This document shows positions 30,817 to 38,468 of a stretch of 38,468 nt of DNA, one piece after another. This DNA is from Phoronis australis (lineage: Eukaryota > Phoronida > Phoronidae): positions 1 through 38,468 of the forward strand of contig NMRA01000354.1 in the NCBI GenBank assembly GCA_002633005.1, written 5' to 3'. The notes below the pieces were generated by a model. That model saw nothing but the letters and a program-made list of their open reading frames with translations. It did not search any database and was not told where the DNA came from. Both the position numbers and the translations under genes were made by a program. Each line of letters starts with the position of its first letter. Position 1 is the stretch's first letter.

Positions 30817-31088
30817 CGTACGCACGAGCATCGCATCTTACGCACGAACAACCTACGAAGCTATGAATCCTGCATACGAACCCATGAATCATGCGTATGA
30901 ACACAAAAATCACGTCTACGAAAAAAATCATACGTACGAACACTTAATCGTTTGGTGGTTCGTGCGTATGATTCGGATGTTCGTGCGTATGAATTGGGCT
31001 CGTAGGCGTAGTTTTTGGGTTCGTATGCATGATTCATGAGTTTGTATGCATGATTCATAGTTTCGTAGGTGGTTCGTGCGTATGATTG
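30817..31088. repeat. Fold-back array of 21-bp units in opposed orientation
   Basis: A left arm (30838-30942) and a right arm (30978-31083) are inverted copies of each other, about 80% identical. Each consists of roughly five tandem units of about 21 bp with the theme CATGAATCATGCATACGAAC. Because the unit is a multiple of three, the + frame reads a seven-residue repeat (YEPMNHA-like) and the minus frame a similar one. These peptides are by-products of the repeat unless conservation shows otherwise. The structure would form a long imperfect hairpin in RNA or single-stranded DNA. Confidence 0.85.
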
Positions 31089-31089
31089 T

Positions 31090-32440
31090 AAGGTGTCCCT
31101 GACTGAAGTACTTACTCATATGTTAAGCGTAATATTTGAATTAATGTGTGCAGAGTGGATATTCAGCTAAAAGGCATCGCAAAGTCTTGTTCTATATTAT
31201 CCGTGGTGTATAGAGAGAGCAATGATTAAATTGACGAAAGCACGCTACCGAGCTCGCGTTTCACTTCCACAAATTAAATCTCCATTTACTAAAAAGTTTC
31301 CTTTTATGTTCAAATAAATAATTTATATCAAAGAATACCAGTGTAAAAAGCATCAGAGAAAATTTTATGTAAGGTATTTTTCAAGGTTTAGTGAGTTAGG
31401 TGCGGTCTCGCAAAATCACACGGATATCTTTACTAAAGCTAAAGCATATCACGGGCTTCATGCTGCACGAGCGTGGCCAGAGCTCAAACGTGCGAGTCTC
31501 AGCTTGATTTCCTGTCGCATCACTGTGGAATTTGATTGGGTGTCGGAAAGTGTAAAAAATGAGAATTTCATTGTTCAACTTTATACTGTTTAACCACAAT
31601 ATGATCTTGCGTTCTTTGTTTGGCTCAGTTATATTAAACCACCGCTATTGCTTCGATTCAATTACTCGTTGTTAATTCAATATTTTGAATTTACGTGCTA
31701 AGCAAGGCATATTTTCCCTCGAGATCACAAATCATCAATGAACGAGAACTGGCTCACGGACGCGATGGCTACGAATACAATTCTCGCATAGCGTCTTCCT
31801 CGCTTACGAACTGCTAGGGTGATGTCGTTCTTTACTCAGGCATAATGACAACTTTTTTCTCCCAAGAAACGCTATCACTAACACCTCCACGACCACGCGC
31901 AGTTTCAACAGCTTTCGCTGTCAGTACCCTAGTTTCTGATAGTTGTTTTTAACTAACAACTGATGACGGTGTGCGAGAAAAGAAACACTTTTCGTGAGAA
32001 AAGAATTGTGTTGAAAAGAAGAAAATGTTAATCAACGTTAGTGGCAAAGCCTTGTAGTTTGTTAAGGAGGAAATTTTGCCGCAATTATACGTTGACTGGT
32101 CTTGTATAATTGCATACAGTTGCTCGTTATCAGCAATGGATGTGCACTTTCGTTCTATCAAGGGATTTTTTTCTCGTTTCGAGTGTTTATCGACGACAGT
32201 CACAACATCAAAACTTAATATTCGATCTAATTGTATTATTTCGTCATCAAAAAATGATAAGAGATACTTTCCAAATTTTGTCTCCTTTTGTGATATTCTA
32301 TTGTTTGGTGCAGTTGCTCTTGCCATATGCTATTAAAGTGGAACTTGCAGGCTAATTCCTTATCTCTGTGACTGCTTGACCACATTAGTTAGAAACACAA
32401 CATATAGCGACCATGTGAATTTGAAGTAGGTTGAAAGTTG
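31090..32440. other. No supportable gene
   Basis: The minus frame 32326-31949 (125 codons, MARATAPNNRISQK...) is the longest. It has a poor start context, AT-biased codons and a low-complexity end, and a + frame overlaps it. A CpG-containing patch at 31745-31825 could be regulatory. Confidence 0.35.
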
Positions 32441-32444
32441 CCAA

Positions 32445-32503
32445 ATGTTTTTAAAAACGAAGTTTGTGGCGAAAATCATCCGCAAATCACTGAACTGGGT
32501 CCA
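32445..32503 (+). CDS. Candidate first exon with amphipathic basic N-terminus
   Basis: An ATG opens MFLKTKFVAKIIRKSLNWV and reaches a strong donor CCA|GTAAGTATC in phase 2. The alternation of hydrophobic and lysine/arginine residues resembles a mitochondrial targeting peptide or a membrane-active helix. Start context is mediocre (C at -3). No second exon was identified, so this could easily be chance. Confidence 0.18.
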
Positions 32504-32540
32504 GTAAGTATCGTGACGTGGTGCTGGGGAATAACATTGC

Positions 32541-32576
32541 ATGACGCGGGCCATGGAAGCCCGCAAGGTGCGTCAT
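32541..32576. repeat. GC-rich hairpin
   Basis: ATGACGC at the left pairs with GCGTCAT at the right, and an inner GCGGGC pairs with GCCCGC around CATGGAA. It stands out as a GC-rich island in AT-rich sequence. Role unknown. Confidence 0.5.
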
Positions 32577-33234
32577 TACTGCACAGGTCATTTATTTGCG
32601 GTTAATTATTTTCACACGTTGTCAATGAACACACAATTGTACGTTGTTTGACGTTGTCGTTTAGCTCCTGCTATACATTAGCATAGTTAGAAGCATGCAA
32701 ATATATTTTTAACATTGGTAACAGTCGTTTTTGAACCGTCCCCTTTTTTATTTTCGGTATCACTTGACGTTTTTGAAAGGTCGTTTTTAGAATATCCGCC
32801 GTTGGACTATTTTCGGAAATTCCCGGTATCCATTTTATCTTTAATCTAAAAACCTTATAGGTCACGATCTCGAAAGAATACCATTCTCTGTTTCCTCGTA
32901 GACAAACTAGAATTAAAAGGGTGACGTAGCACTCTTATTACTCAACTTTTTCCATGCTTAATTACGTAATTAATTGCTAATGTCATTATTTCTGTTGTTG
33001 ATCTATGATATCGGAGAGAATATTGCGAAACGATGCCATAGGATATGATTATTTAGTATTGTTGCATTGATAAAGCAAAAATGAACTGTCAATCAGACGT
33101 ATTATTAGTTGGCTGACGTTTCATGAAAACACAATTTGCGTCTATATAACATAAAAATAATTGCACGCGATTGTACCAGGCGTGTACAGGCCATGCATGT
33201 GGGCCCATGGAACTAATCACCTGGAACCATTTTT

Positions 33235-33385
33235 TTGCTGGATGAATATATAGTTAAAACCGAGCTGAAAAGCTACAAGCCTGACTCAAGGGTTTTGCAG
33301 TGTGGCACTGTAGCACTCGAACCCACGACCTCGAGTACAGAAAGAAGCCACCCATCACACTAGGTCACACTACCTCCTCTAGTTC
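33235..33385 (-). mobile_element. tRNA-derived SINE
   Basis: On minus, a tRNA-like head has TGACCTAGTGTGATGG (A-box region, one extra base) and GTGGGTTCGAGTGC (B box with one mismatch, 33313-33323 on +), about 33 bases apart. A body including CACTGCAAAACCCTTGAG follows. The 3' end and any target duplication are unclear. Secondary structure beyond the T-arm is poor, so it is not a working tRNA. Confidence 0.65.
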
Positions 33386-33633
33386 GCGTTTGCCTCCCAT
33401 TTGACGTCCACTGCCAGAAACACAACGCTTATCCGGAAAAAAATCTGAATTCAGAATTTCAATAGTATTCTCGTCACAGAAATTGGATTCACCTGACTAT
33501 AGAACTTCAGGAAAACTTAATATAAAATCACCATTTATTAACAAAAGCTTAGGGCCTGTTAGTCTAGTACCCACCCACAGGGTGTCCATAGGAGACCCAG
33601 AAATTCTTGGTAGTATATAGAGAATCGTACACT

Positions 33634-33761
33634 CGTCTCAGGTTTTTGACATGGGCAAAACCTATTGGAAATTTTGTCAAAATCCCGAGACTTGTCGAGG
33701 GATTTTGACGAAATTTCCAACTCCATGCAAGAGGTTTTGCCCATGTCATGAATCCGAGACG
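33634..33761. repeat. 128-bp near-perfect hairpin element
   Basis: CGTCTCAGG, GACATGGGCAAAACCT and GGAAATTTTGTCAAAATCCC on the left are mirrored by complementary blocks on the right, ending CCGAGACG. The centre CGAGACTTGTCG folds again. The small asymmetry is an extra dozen or so bases (GCATGGAGTT-type) in the right arm. It is a fold-back MITE or a double-stranded-RNA-forming locus. Confidence 0.85.
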
Positions 33762-34019
33762 AATATAGGATTTGTTTTCTCACATGAACCGTAAAAACGA
33801 TCTTTTTGCCGAAAAAATAGACTTGTCTAAAACTTTCAACAACATAACGCAACTTTTGTAAAAACACGCTTGCGCAATGTAAAGTAATTCAGTTATTTTT
33901 GTTAATAGTTTTATTTTAAACTTAACAATTGTAAATTGCATCCAGATTTCGTAGTAAGTATTCAAGTTAAAATCTTATAAATAGTCTTTGAACTTGTTAT
34001 ATTAAAACCTAAAAAAATG

Positions 34020-34159
34020 TTTATAAATAACAGTCCGCAAGGCTTCCCCGCGCGCGAGCACTGAACTGACCTTGGCACAGCACAGCCGTCTCTCCGCGTT
34101 TCTTGAGTTGGGGCTCGTCTCCATTTGAATAAACGTGGATTTAGAAGTCGCCGCCGAAG
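34020..34159 (+). promoter_or_regulatory. CpG-rich candidate promoter
   Basis: CCCCGCGCGCGAGCAC at about 34048 and GTCGCCGCCGAAG just before the ATG at 34160 make this the most CpG-rich stretch nearby. It precedes the three-exon gene model. No TATA box is evident. Confidence 0.3.
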
Positions 34160-34728
34160 ATGGGTCCGTTTAAAAAGTTGTTTGCATGTGCTTCCGACTG
34201 GAAGTACGTACAGTTGCGACACCCGATTTGTCAATCATAGCCTTGTCACCTTCTCGGAAATTCCGGCATTGTTTGGTTGGCGCTCGTTTGCTTGTTTCAG
34301 TGTTTTGCAGACGATAAAATGTAAGGCGCATGGATACCTACTTTGCCCTACTTTGAGATTCGCCCATGTAATAACAAAAAATACGTACTCGGTGAGAAAA
34401 ATTTTTTTGATTGTTTTACGTTGAGGTGGCCCCCTTGAAGCACTTTAGCTAGGTTGTAATCCTGACAACTTTGAGCATTTTTAAATATGCAAAATTCTAT
34501 TTTTTCTTATAATTTCCTTAGCCAGTACTATAGGTAAATTATTTGCCTACACCGCCTTTGCGTTGTCACTGTGATCACATGTACCACAAAAGAGACGCTT
34601 CAGTCACCAGGTGGAGATACCAGTTCGACACTGAGTTGACTCACCCAAAAATTGGCAATGAAAGGGTTGAAGAAATCGACAACTTTTCAAGAGTACGCTG
34701 TAAATTAGTCCGCGTAGAACAATTTTAA
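34160..34728 (+). CDS. Candidate compact three-exon gene, 109 aa, unknown function
   Basis: Exon 1 (34160-34203) starts at an ATG in excellent context (GCCGAAGATGG), opens MGPFKKLFACASDW and ends at GGAA|GTACGT in phase 2. Exon 2 (34301-34391) follows a strong acceptor TTTGCTTGTTTCAG, reads VLQTIKCKAHGYLLCPTL onward without a stop and ends at a strong donor CTCG|GTGAGA in phase 0. Exon 3 (34534-34728) after ACTATAG continues in phase 0, reading RCHCDHMYHKRDASVTRW to KLVRVEQF and a TAA. AATAAA lies at 34892-34897. Introns are 97 and 142 bp. Three weak points: the exon 3 acceptor is not the first AG after the pyrimidine tract, the donor of exon 1 is average, and no family is recognised. Cysteine and histidine clusters (CHCDHMYH) might bind metal; that is speculation. 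Confidence 0.35.
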
Positions 34729-34899
34729 ATCCAGGTTGAAAGCGATACTTTTCAAGAGTACAATATCTTTCTACATTTTAAATTTTACATTGCAATTGCT
34801 CTCCATAAAAATCGGGTTGTCGTTGGCGAGTGACGAATCAAATCAACGGTTGCCTGAAAAACGTGTATCTACATTCCCCAACATGTTCATAAATAAATG

Positions 34900-35499
34900 C
34901 AAACCAGATTTACTGGTTCGGCTTGTAATGCCTATATTAAAACTGCCTATCCCAAATATTTTAAAATTTCCAATTGGCAGGGCTACACGCTAACTGTACA
35001 GTACCATCATAGCAGAGACTAGACGGCTTTGATTTATTCTGGTTCATGGTTGGTCGTAGAAATGTCGTCGAGAAACTTAGCAAAGAAGGCTGACCCTTTC
35101 AACAATTACAAGTTCACAGATTAGACCCTTCATCATAATAATTTTCTTTCACTTTTAATTCCATGTTGACATTTACAATCTCACTCTTCTCGTACCAACT
35201 CACGTGACTTTCCAAATAAGTAAGTCACTAAAATCAGAAAATTGACTGTATTTTTGGATTGCACATACACACACACATCTCTTTAAACCGGCAAAAGTCA
35301 ACAAAAGAAACTTTTTAAAGTCTAAGGTCTAATGCTCATGCTGCAACATCTGTGAACCATACACATCAGCATTTTAAGCACGCGATTTTTAAATCAGCGA
35401 TTTTCCAGGTTACACTTTGATAGAGTTAGGACCAAGATGATGGAGTCTCTAAACTATCCCAGTGCGGCGACGTCACACTTTCTTTCCCAATTTTTGGCA
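34900..35499. other. No gene seen
   Basis: A short CA run (CACACACACACA) lies near 35268. AGCAGAGACTAGACG near 35013 recurs inverted near 4285, but a single 15-mer match is expected by chance in a window this large. Confidence 0.4.
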
Positions 35500-35885
35500 A
35501 AAGTAACAATACCATCACAAACTTTTAACATTTCACGTAATGCCTTGGTTACGTGACATCGGTGGACGCTTGGCCGATCCCTCCTACCATGTTCTATTCT
35601 TCACGTGACCAAGGCGCCTAATAAAGCATGGACAGTTGACCCGCTTTCTTGACCCAGGTCATCCATCGAAATATGGTAATATGGTAGATCGTGAGTGAGT
35701 ACACACTCCCCTGTAATTTTTCCACTTAGTGCAAAAATAAGCTTTACTAATAAGAGCGTTTGTGAACTCAAATTTTCATAAAATGAAGTGTTATCTTAAA
35801 GTGAAGCGCATGGAATATCCTTTCAAGCAAATGTCGCTGACGTACACGTTTTTTATCTGCTCAAACTTGGCCACTTTTCTCACAC
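35500..35885 (+). repeat. Diverged dispersed repeat, copy 2
   Basis: This is collinear with 4436-4775. Shared blocks include ATCACAAACTTTTAACATTT, TTTCTTGACCCAGGTCATCC, CTTAGTGCAAAAATAAGCTT, CCTTTCAAGCAA and TTATCTGCTCAAAC. It is longer in the middle than copy 1. Class unknown. Confidence 0.5.
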
Positions 35886-36640
35886 GATCAATAACGTCAC
35901 AGACGTAGATTGATGGGACCTTGTGATGCAAAAGAACGGCAATATGGGAACGAAACATGGCGCAATTTTTAATTCGAGACCCTGCAGATTTGAATGACGG
36001 AATGTGGGGTAAAGAATAATGCTAAAAGATTCCCAAGAGAATATGACTCGCCTTTGTTTCCGTTGCTCTGTTATCAACTTGAATGATGTCATCTCCCCTT
36101 AGATTATTTGTCTAGTATTTGTCCAGAACGATTTTGATTTGTATCCACTTTCCTTAAGTATCCTCTTGCGCAAACGCTCTTGAAAATGCGACCGCATAAT
36201 TTTCTTAATTGTCTAAGTCCCTGGGCATATTGATGATAAGTAATATTGACATAACCAAGTTGTGACAGCATCTGCTTGTTTTTTATATTCTTGAGTCACA
36301 TAAATATTTGTCTCTTCGCAATACATTACACGATATTTTGAAATGAGTCATGCCACCCTATTTTGGTTAATAATTTGACTAAACATAGGTTTCTTTCGAG
36401 ACAAATAAGTTTAAAACCCCACGTCGTCGTCGTTCCCTTCACAAAAAGTATTATTATCGGAAGTATTGCAATCACAAAATAGCATGTCAAATCTGTATGC
36501 GATAAATTACGTTGCTTTCAAGAGTACTCGATCACGTTTAGGCGGGATTGTGCAGCTGGAGTTCGAGTACTATTTTTCGCTTTACGTTTTACACAACTGT
36601 ACGTAATTTTAGAATATGTCAAAGTATTGTTTTTTCTTAG
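35886..36640. other. No gene seen
   Basis: Only short frames; one minus frame (36092-35880) has no supporting features. Confidence 0.35.
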
Positions 36641-36784
36641 CAAGTAATGGATCCTACTGGAGCGTTTTCCATTGGACGTCAGATTCTCCGAATTTAAACA
36701 AACTTCTCCTTGCCGATGACGTGGTGTTTCTTTCCTGTACGGTTTGTTTGTTTACTGAAAATGTGACTTGGTGTAGTTTATTGG
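36641..36784 (+). CDS. Candidate internal exon, phase 1-1, weakly Ig-like
   Basis: A strong acceptor TTGTTTTTTCTTAG and a strong donor ATTGG|GTAAGA bound 144 bases that are fully open in the phase-1 frame. The translation includes SNGSYWSVFHWTSDSP, VVFLSCTV and ENVTWCSLL. A Cys in a beta-like LSCTV followed about 10 residues later by NVTW recalls the B and C strands of an immunoglobulin domain, and phase 1-1 exons are usual for such modules. The distal Cys would have to lie in another exon. No flanking exon found. Confidence 0.25.
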
Positions 36785-37557
36785 GTAAGACTTCGCTCAA
36801 AGAAGTGACTCTCTTTGGCTCCGCAGCTCACGGGAGCACCCATGGGTAGTTTCTCTTTGAGAACTAACAAATGTTAGCTTGTTTGCACAATCATACTTGC
36901 TGATTGCATTTTACCCATAATTATCTAATTGTTAAGGAGAATACCACCGAAAAAACGACGTATTTTGCATCAGTTTAGATCGAGTAGTTCCATTCGATAA
37001 CAGCAAGCTCAGTTCTGACACCAGACGGCAGACGGAAGTGTTGAAATTAGCCAATGACGTCACAGGTTCTAACACAGACTGATCACCAGTTCACACGACG
37101 CTTAATGGTTTCAGCTTATCGCTTGAATTCATCATTTTGAACCGATAAATCATAAAAATTCGATGTAAAACCTTTACAAATACATTGAGTTTTTAAGCAA
37201 ATGAATTATTTTATTTCGCTGTTACGGATTTATAGAAATTTTGAACGTACCGTTGCCTATAAATTTTGGTAGGCCAACTTACCGAGGTCGGTCACGGGAG
37301 GTTTGGAGTCTGTTAGGTGGTAAAATAGAATTATTCTTCCTTGAAATACAGACAGAAGAGCATAGCCGTGTGTTGTAATTTTAGACTTGCGAATAATTTC
37401 AGTTCTAAATACAAAACGCTTGTTATAACCCAGTGGCTCGGAAACCCTTCAGGCTCATCGCGACCGGACTGGAAACTTAACGAACAGTAAACCAGCCGGG
37501 TGAGTAGGCTGAAAAAGTTAGAATATAAACTTCCAGTCACGAAAAGACTAGACTAGT
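36785..37557. other. No firm gene
   Basis: A minus-strand donor ACCTCG|GTAAGTTGG near 37283 with an acceptor CCACCTAACAG 27 bases upstream could delimit a micro-exon (reading SKPPVTDL in phase 1). A + donor CCGG|GTGAGT lies near 37500. Neither has a confirmed partner. Confidence 0.3.
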
Positions 37558-38468
37558 CATAGGCGGATTTAGGGGGGGCGAGGGGGCCCGGATCCCCCCC
37601 CCCCTTGGCTTCCGCAAAAAAATAAAACAGCAAGAGCGTAGAGAAATATTGAGTTTATCAATTAACCCAGGCAATTAAAATTATACGGATCAAACAAGAT
37701 TTAAATGTGTGCAGTTTTAGTGTTTGGGGGGGGGCTCAGATCCAATTTCAAGTGTCAAATTCGGAACACGGCGCAATCGTAACGGAACTATGGCTAAGTA
37801 TAGGCTCTCCCGCGATATCCCAGGCGACCGGCAGTGGCGCTGAGCACTACGACTCCATTTCCGTCGTCTGCTCCCGTGTGCAATGAAGAAAATTTACTTC
37901 ATTTTTTAAAGAAAATGGAACCTGAAGATGAAAAAACAGAAGCTGCTGGTAAGATGTGAATTTTAATCGAAGCCTTAGTGATTCACTCAAACTCATAATC
38001 TCTCTTAATTTTTGTCAAACCTTAACTTAAGACGATTTCCAAAGCAATCCCGTCATTATTGCCAACACGAAAAACGGATTTGGTCTTTTGGGCATTTGAA
38101 GATTATTTTAAATACAATAAATTTGTTACGAACCGAGTGCACAATATATAAAACGTGTAATAAGCATTACAAAAAGAAGTAGGTTTCGCGCTCAAACGCT
38201 GTGGACCATAAACAAGTAGGTATCTTAGTATTAAATTAGGAGTTAAATCGTGGTGGTGTAGTGGTAAAGCACGCGCGCTCTATCCGCCAGGTCAAGAGTT
38301 CGAGTTTGTGTAGTTTTTCCTGTTTGACACGTTCACCTTTTTCTTACCTTTTTTCTTGGATAATACTTCAGGAATCAAGGAAAATGCTTGATTTTTAGAG
38401 GAACCCCCCTCCCGACCTCCCCCCATTCCGTGCTATGCGCATCAGTTTTATATGAACATTGTTGAGGG
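37558..38468 (+). mobile_element. hAT-like element copy 2, truncated by the window edge
   Basis: The left end is identical to that of copy 1 (CATAGGCGGATTTAGG), followed by a longer G/C-rich subterminal tract, then collinear sequence through the tRNA-like module to the C-rich CCCTCCCGACCTCCCCC region. The right terminus lies outside the window. It is clearly homologous to copy 1 along its whole visible length, with small indels. At 37915-37948 it keeps an intact ATG frame MEPEDEKTEAA ending at a donor GCTG|GTAAGA in phase 1, probably the transposase first exon of the parent. Confidence 0.85.
38249..38312 (+). repeat. tRNA-like module in hAT-like copy 2
   Basis: GGTGGTGTAGTGGTAAAGCA (A-box side) and GGTCAAGAGTTCGAGTTTG (B-box side) correspond to the module at 19011 in copy 1. 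The B box is better preserved here (GTTCGAGT). Confidence 0.6.

Noticed and set aside
30701-31039. Protein with YEPMNHA heptad repeats
   Set aside because: Frame is a by-product of the 21-bp fold-back repeat; both strands are open equally and there is no good start codon.
31949-32326. 125-codon ATG frame on minus
   Set aside because: Poor start context, AT-driven composition, low-complexity C-terminus, overlapping + frames.

Overview
This is eukaryotic, animal-type nuclear DNA: AT-rich, gene-poor, with spliceosomal GT...AG signals, AATAAA signals and many dispersed transposable elements. There is no operon structure, no rRNA and no functional tRNA gene. The element set (hAT-like DNA elements with ends close to CAGTGGCGGATCTAGG, a DIRS-type tyrosine-recombinase retrotransposon, Ty3/Gypsy, tRNA-derived SINE heads, many short inverted-repeat elements) suits a marine invertebrate, perhaps a cnidarian. 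I cannot name the species. Ambiguous bases lie at 1551 and 3497-3498.

Layout. 1-7.3 kb: mostly unannotatable, with a fused MITE/hAT remnant at 1.45-1.57 kb and a promoter-like segment plus two in-frame exon candidates at 1.93-2.62 kb. 7.3-10.5 kb: a 130-bp MITE and sparse open frames. 10.5-13.2 kb: the best host-gene candidate, a divergent pair. A small predicted secreted protein is read leftwards from 11233, another gene is read rightwards from 11787, and a CpG-rich segment of about 550 bp lies between them. 13.2-18.3 kb: tandem duplication, short inverted-repeat elements and a decayed SINE head.

18.3-25.9 kb: a transposon graveyard. A 990-bp hAT-like non-autonomous element containing a tRNA-like module is followed by a badly decayed Gypsy pol in + orientation. 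Two younger elements interrupt that pol: a 521-bp LTR miniature (TRIM) with 166-bp LTRs and a 4-bp target duplication, and a 297-bp retrocopy with a 10-bp target duplication. Next come a MITE, a 31-bp perfect inverted repeat, a DIRS fragment in minus orientation and a GGTCGCATTT minisatellite.

26-38.5 kb: mostly anonymous sequence with a first-exon candidate at 30.6 kb (minus), a 21-bp-unit fold-back repeat at 30.8-31.1 kb, a SINE at 33.3 kb, a 128-bp hairpin at 33.6 kb, a compact three-exon gene candidate at 34.16-34.73 kb, an Ig-like exon candidate at 36.6 kb, and a second copy of the 990-bp hAT-like element running off the right edge.

Host-gene models rest only on start context, splice consensus and frame compatibility, and none has a recognised domain; treat them as hypotheses. 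The transposable-element calls rest on direct structural evidence (terminal repeats, target duplications, catalytic-domain motifs) and are firmer. The most unusual object is the TRIM at 21220-21740, whose LTRs carry a tRNA-like sequence with pol III A and B boxes.
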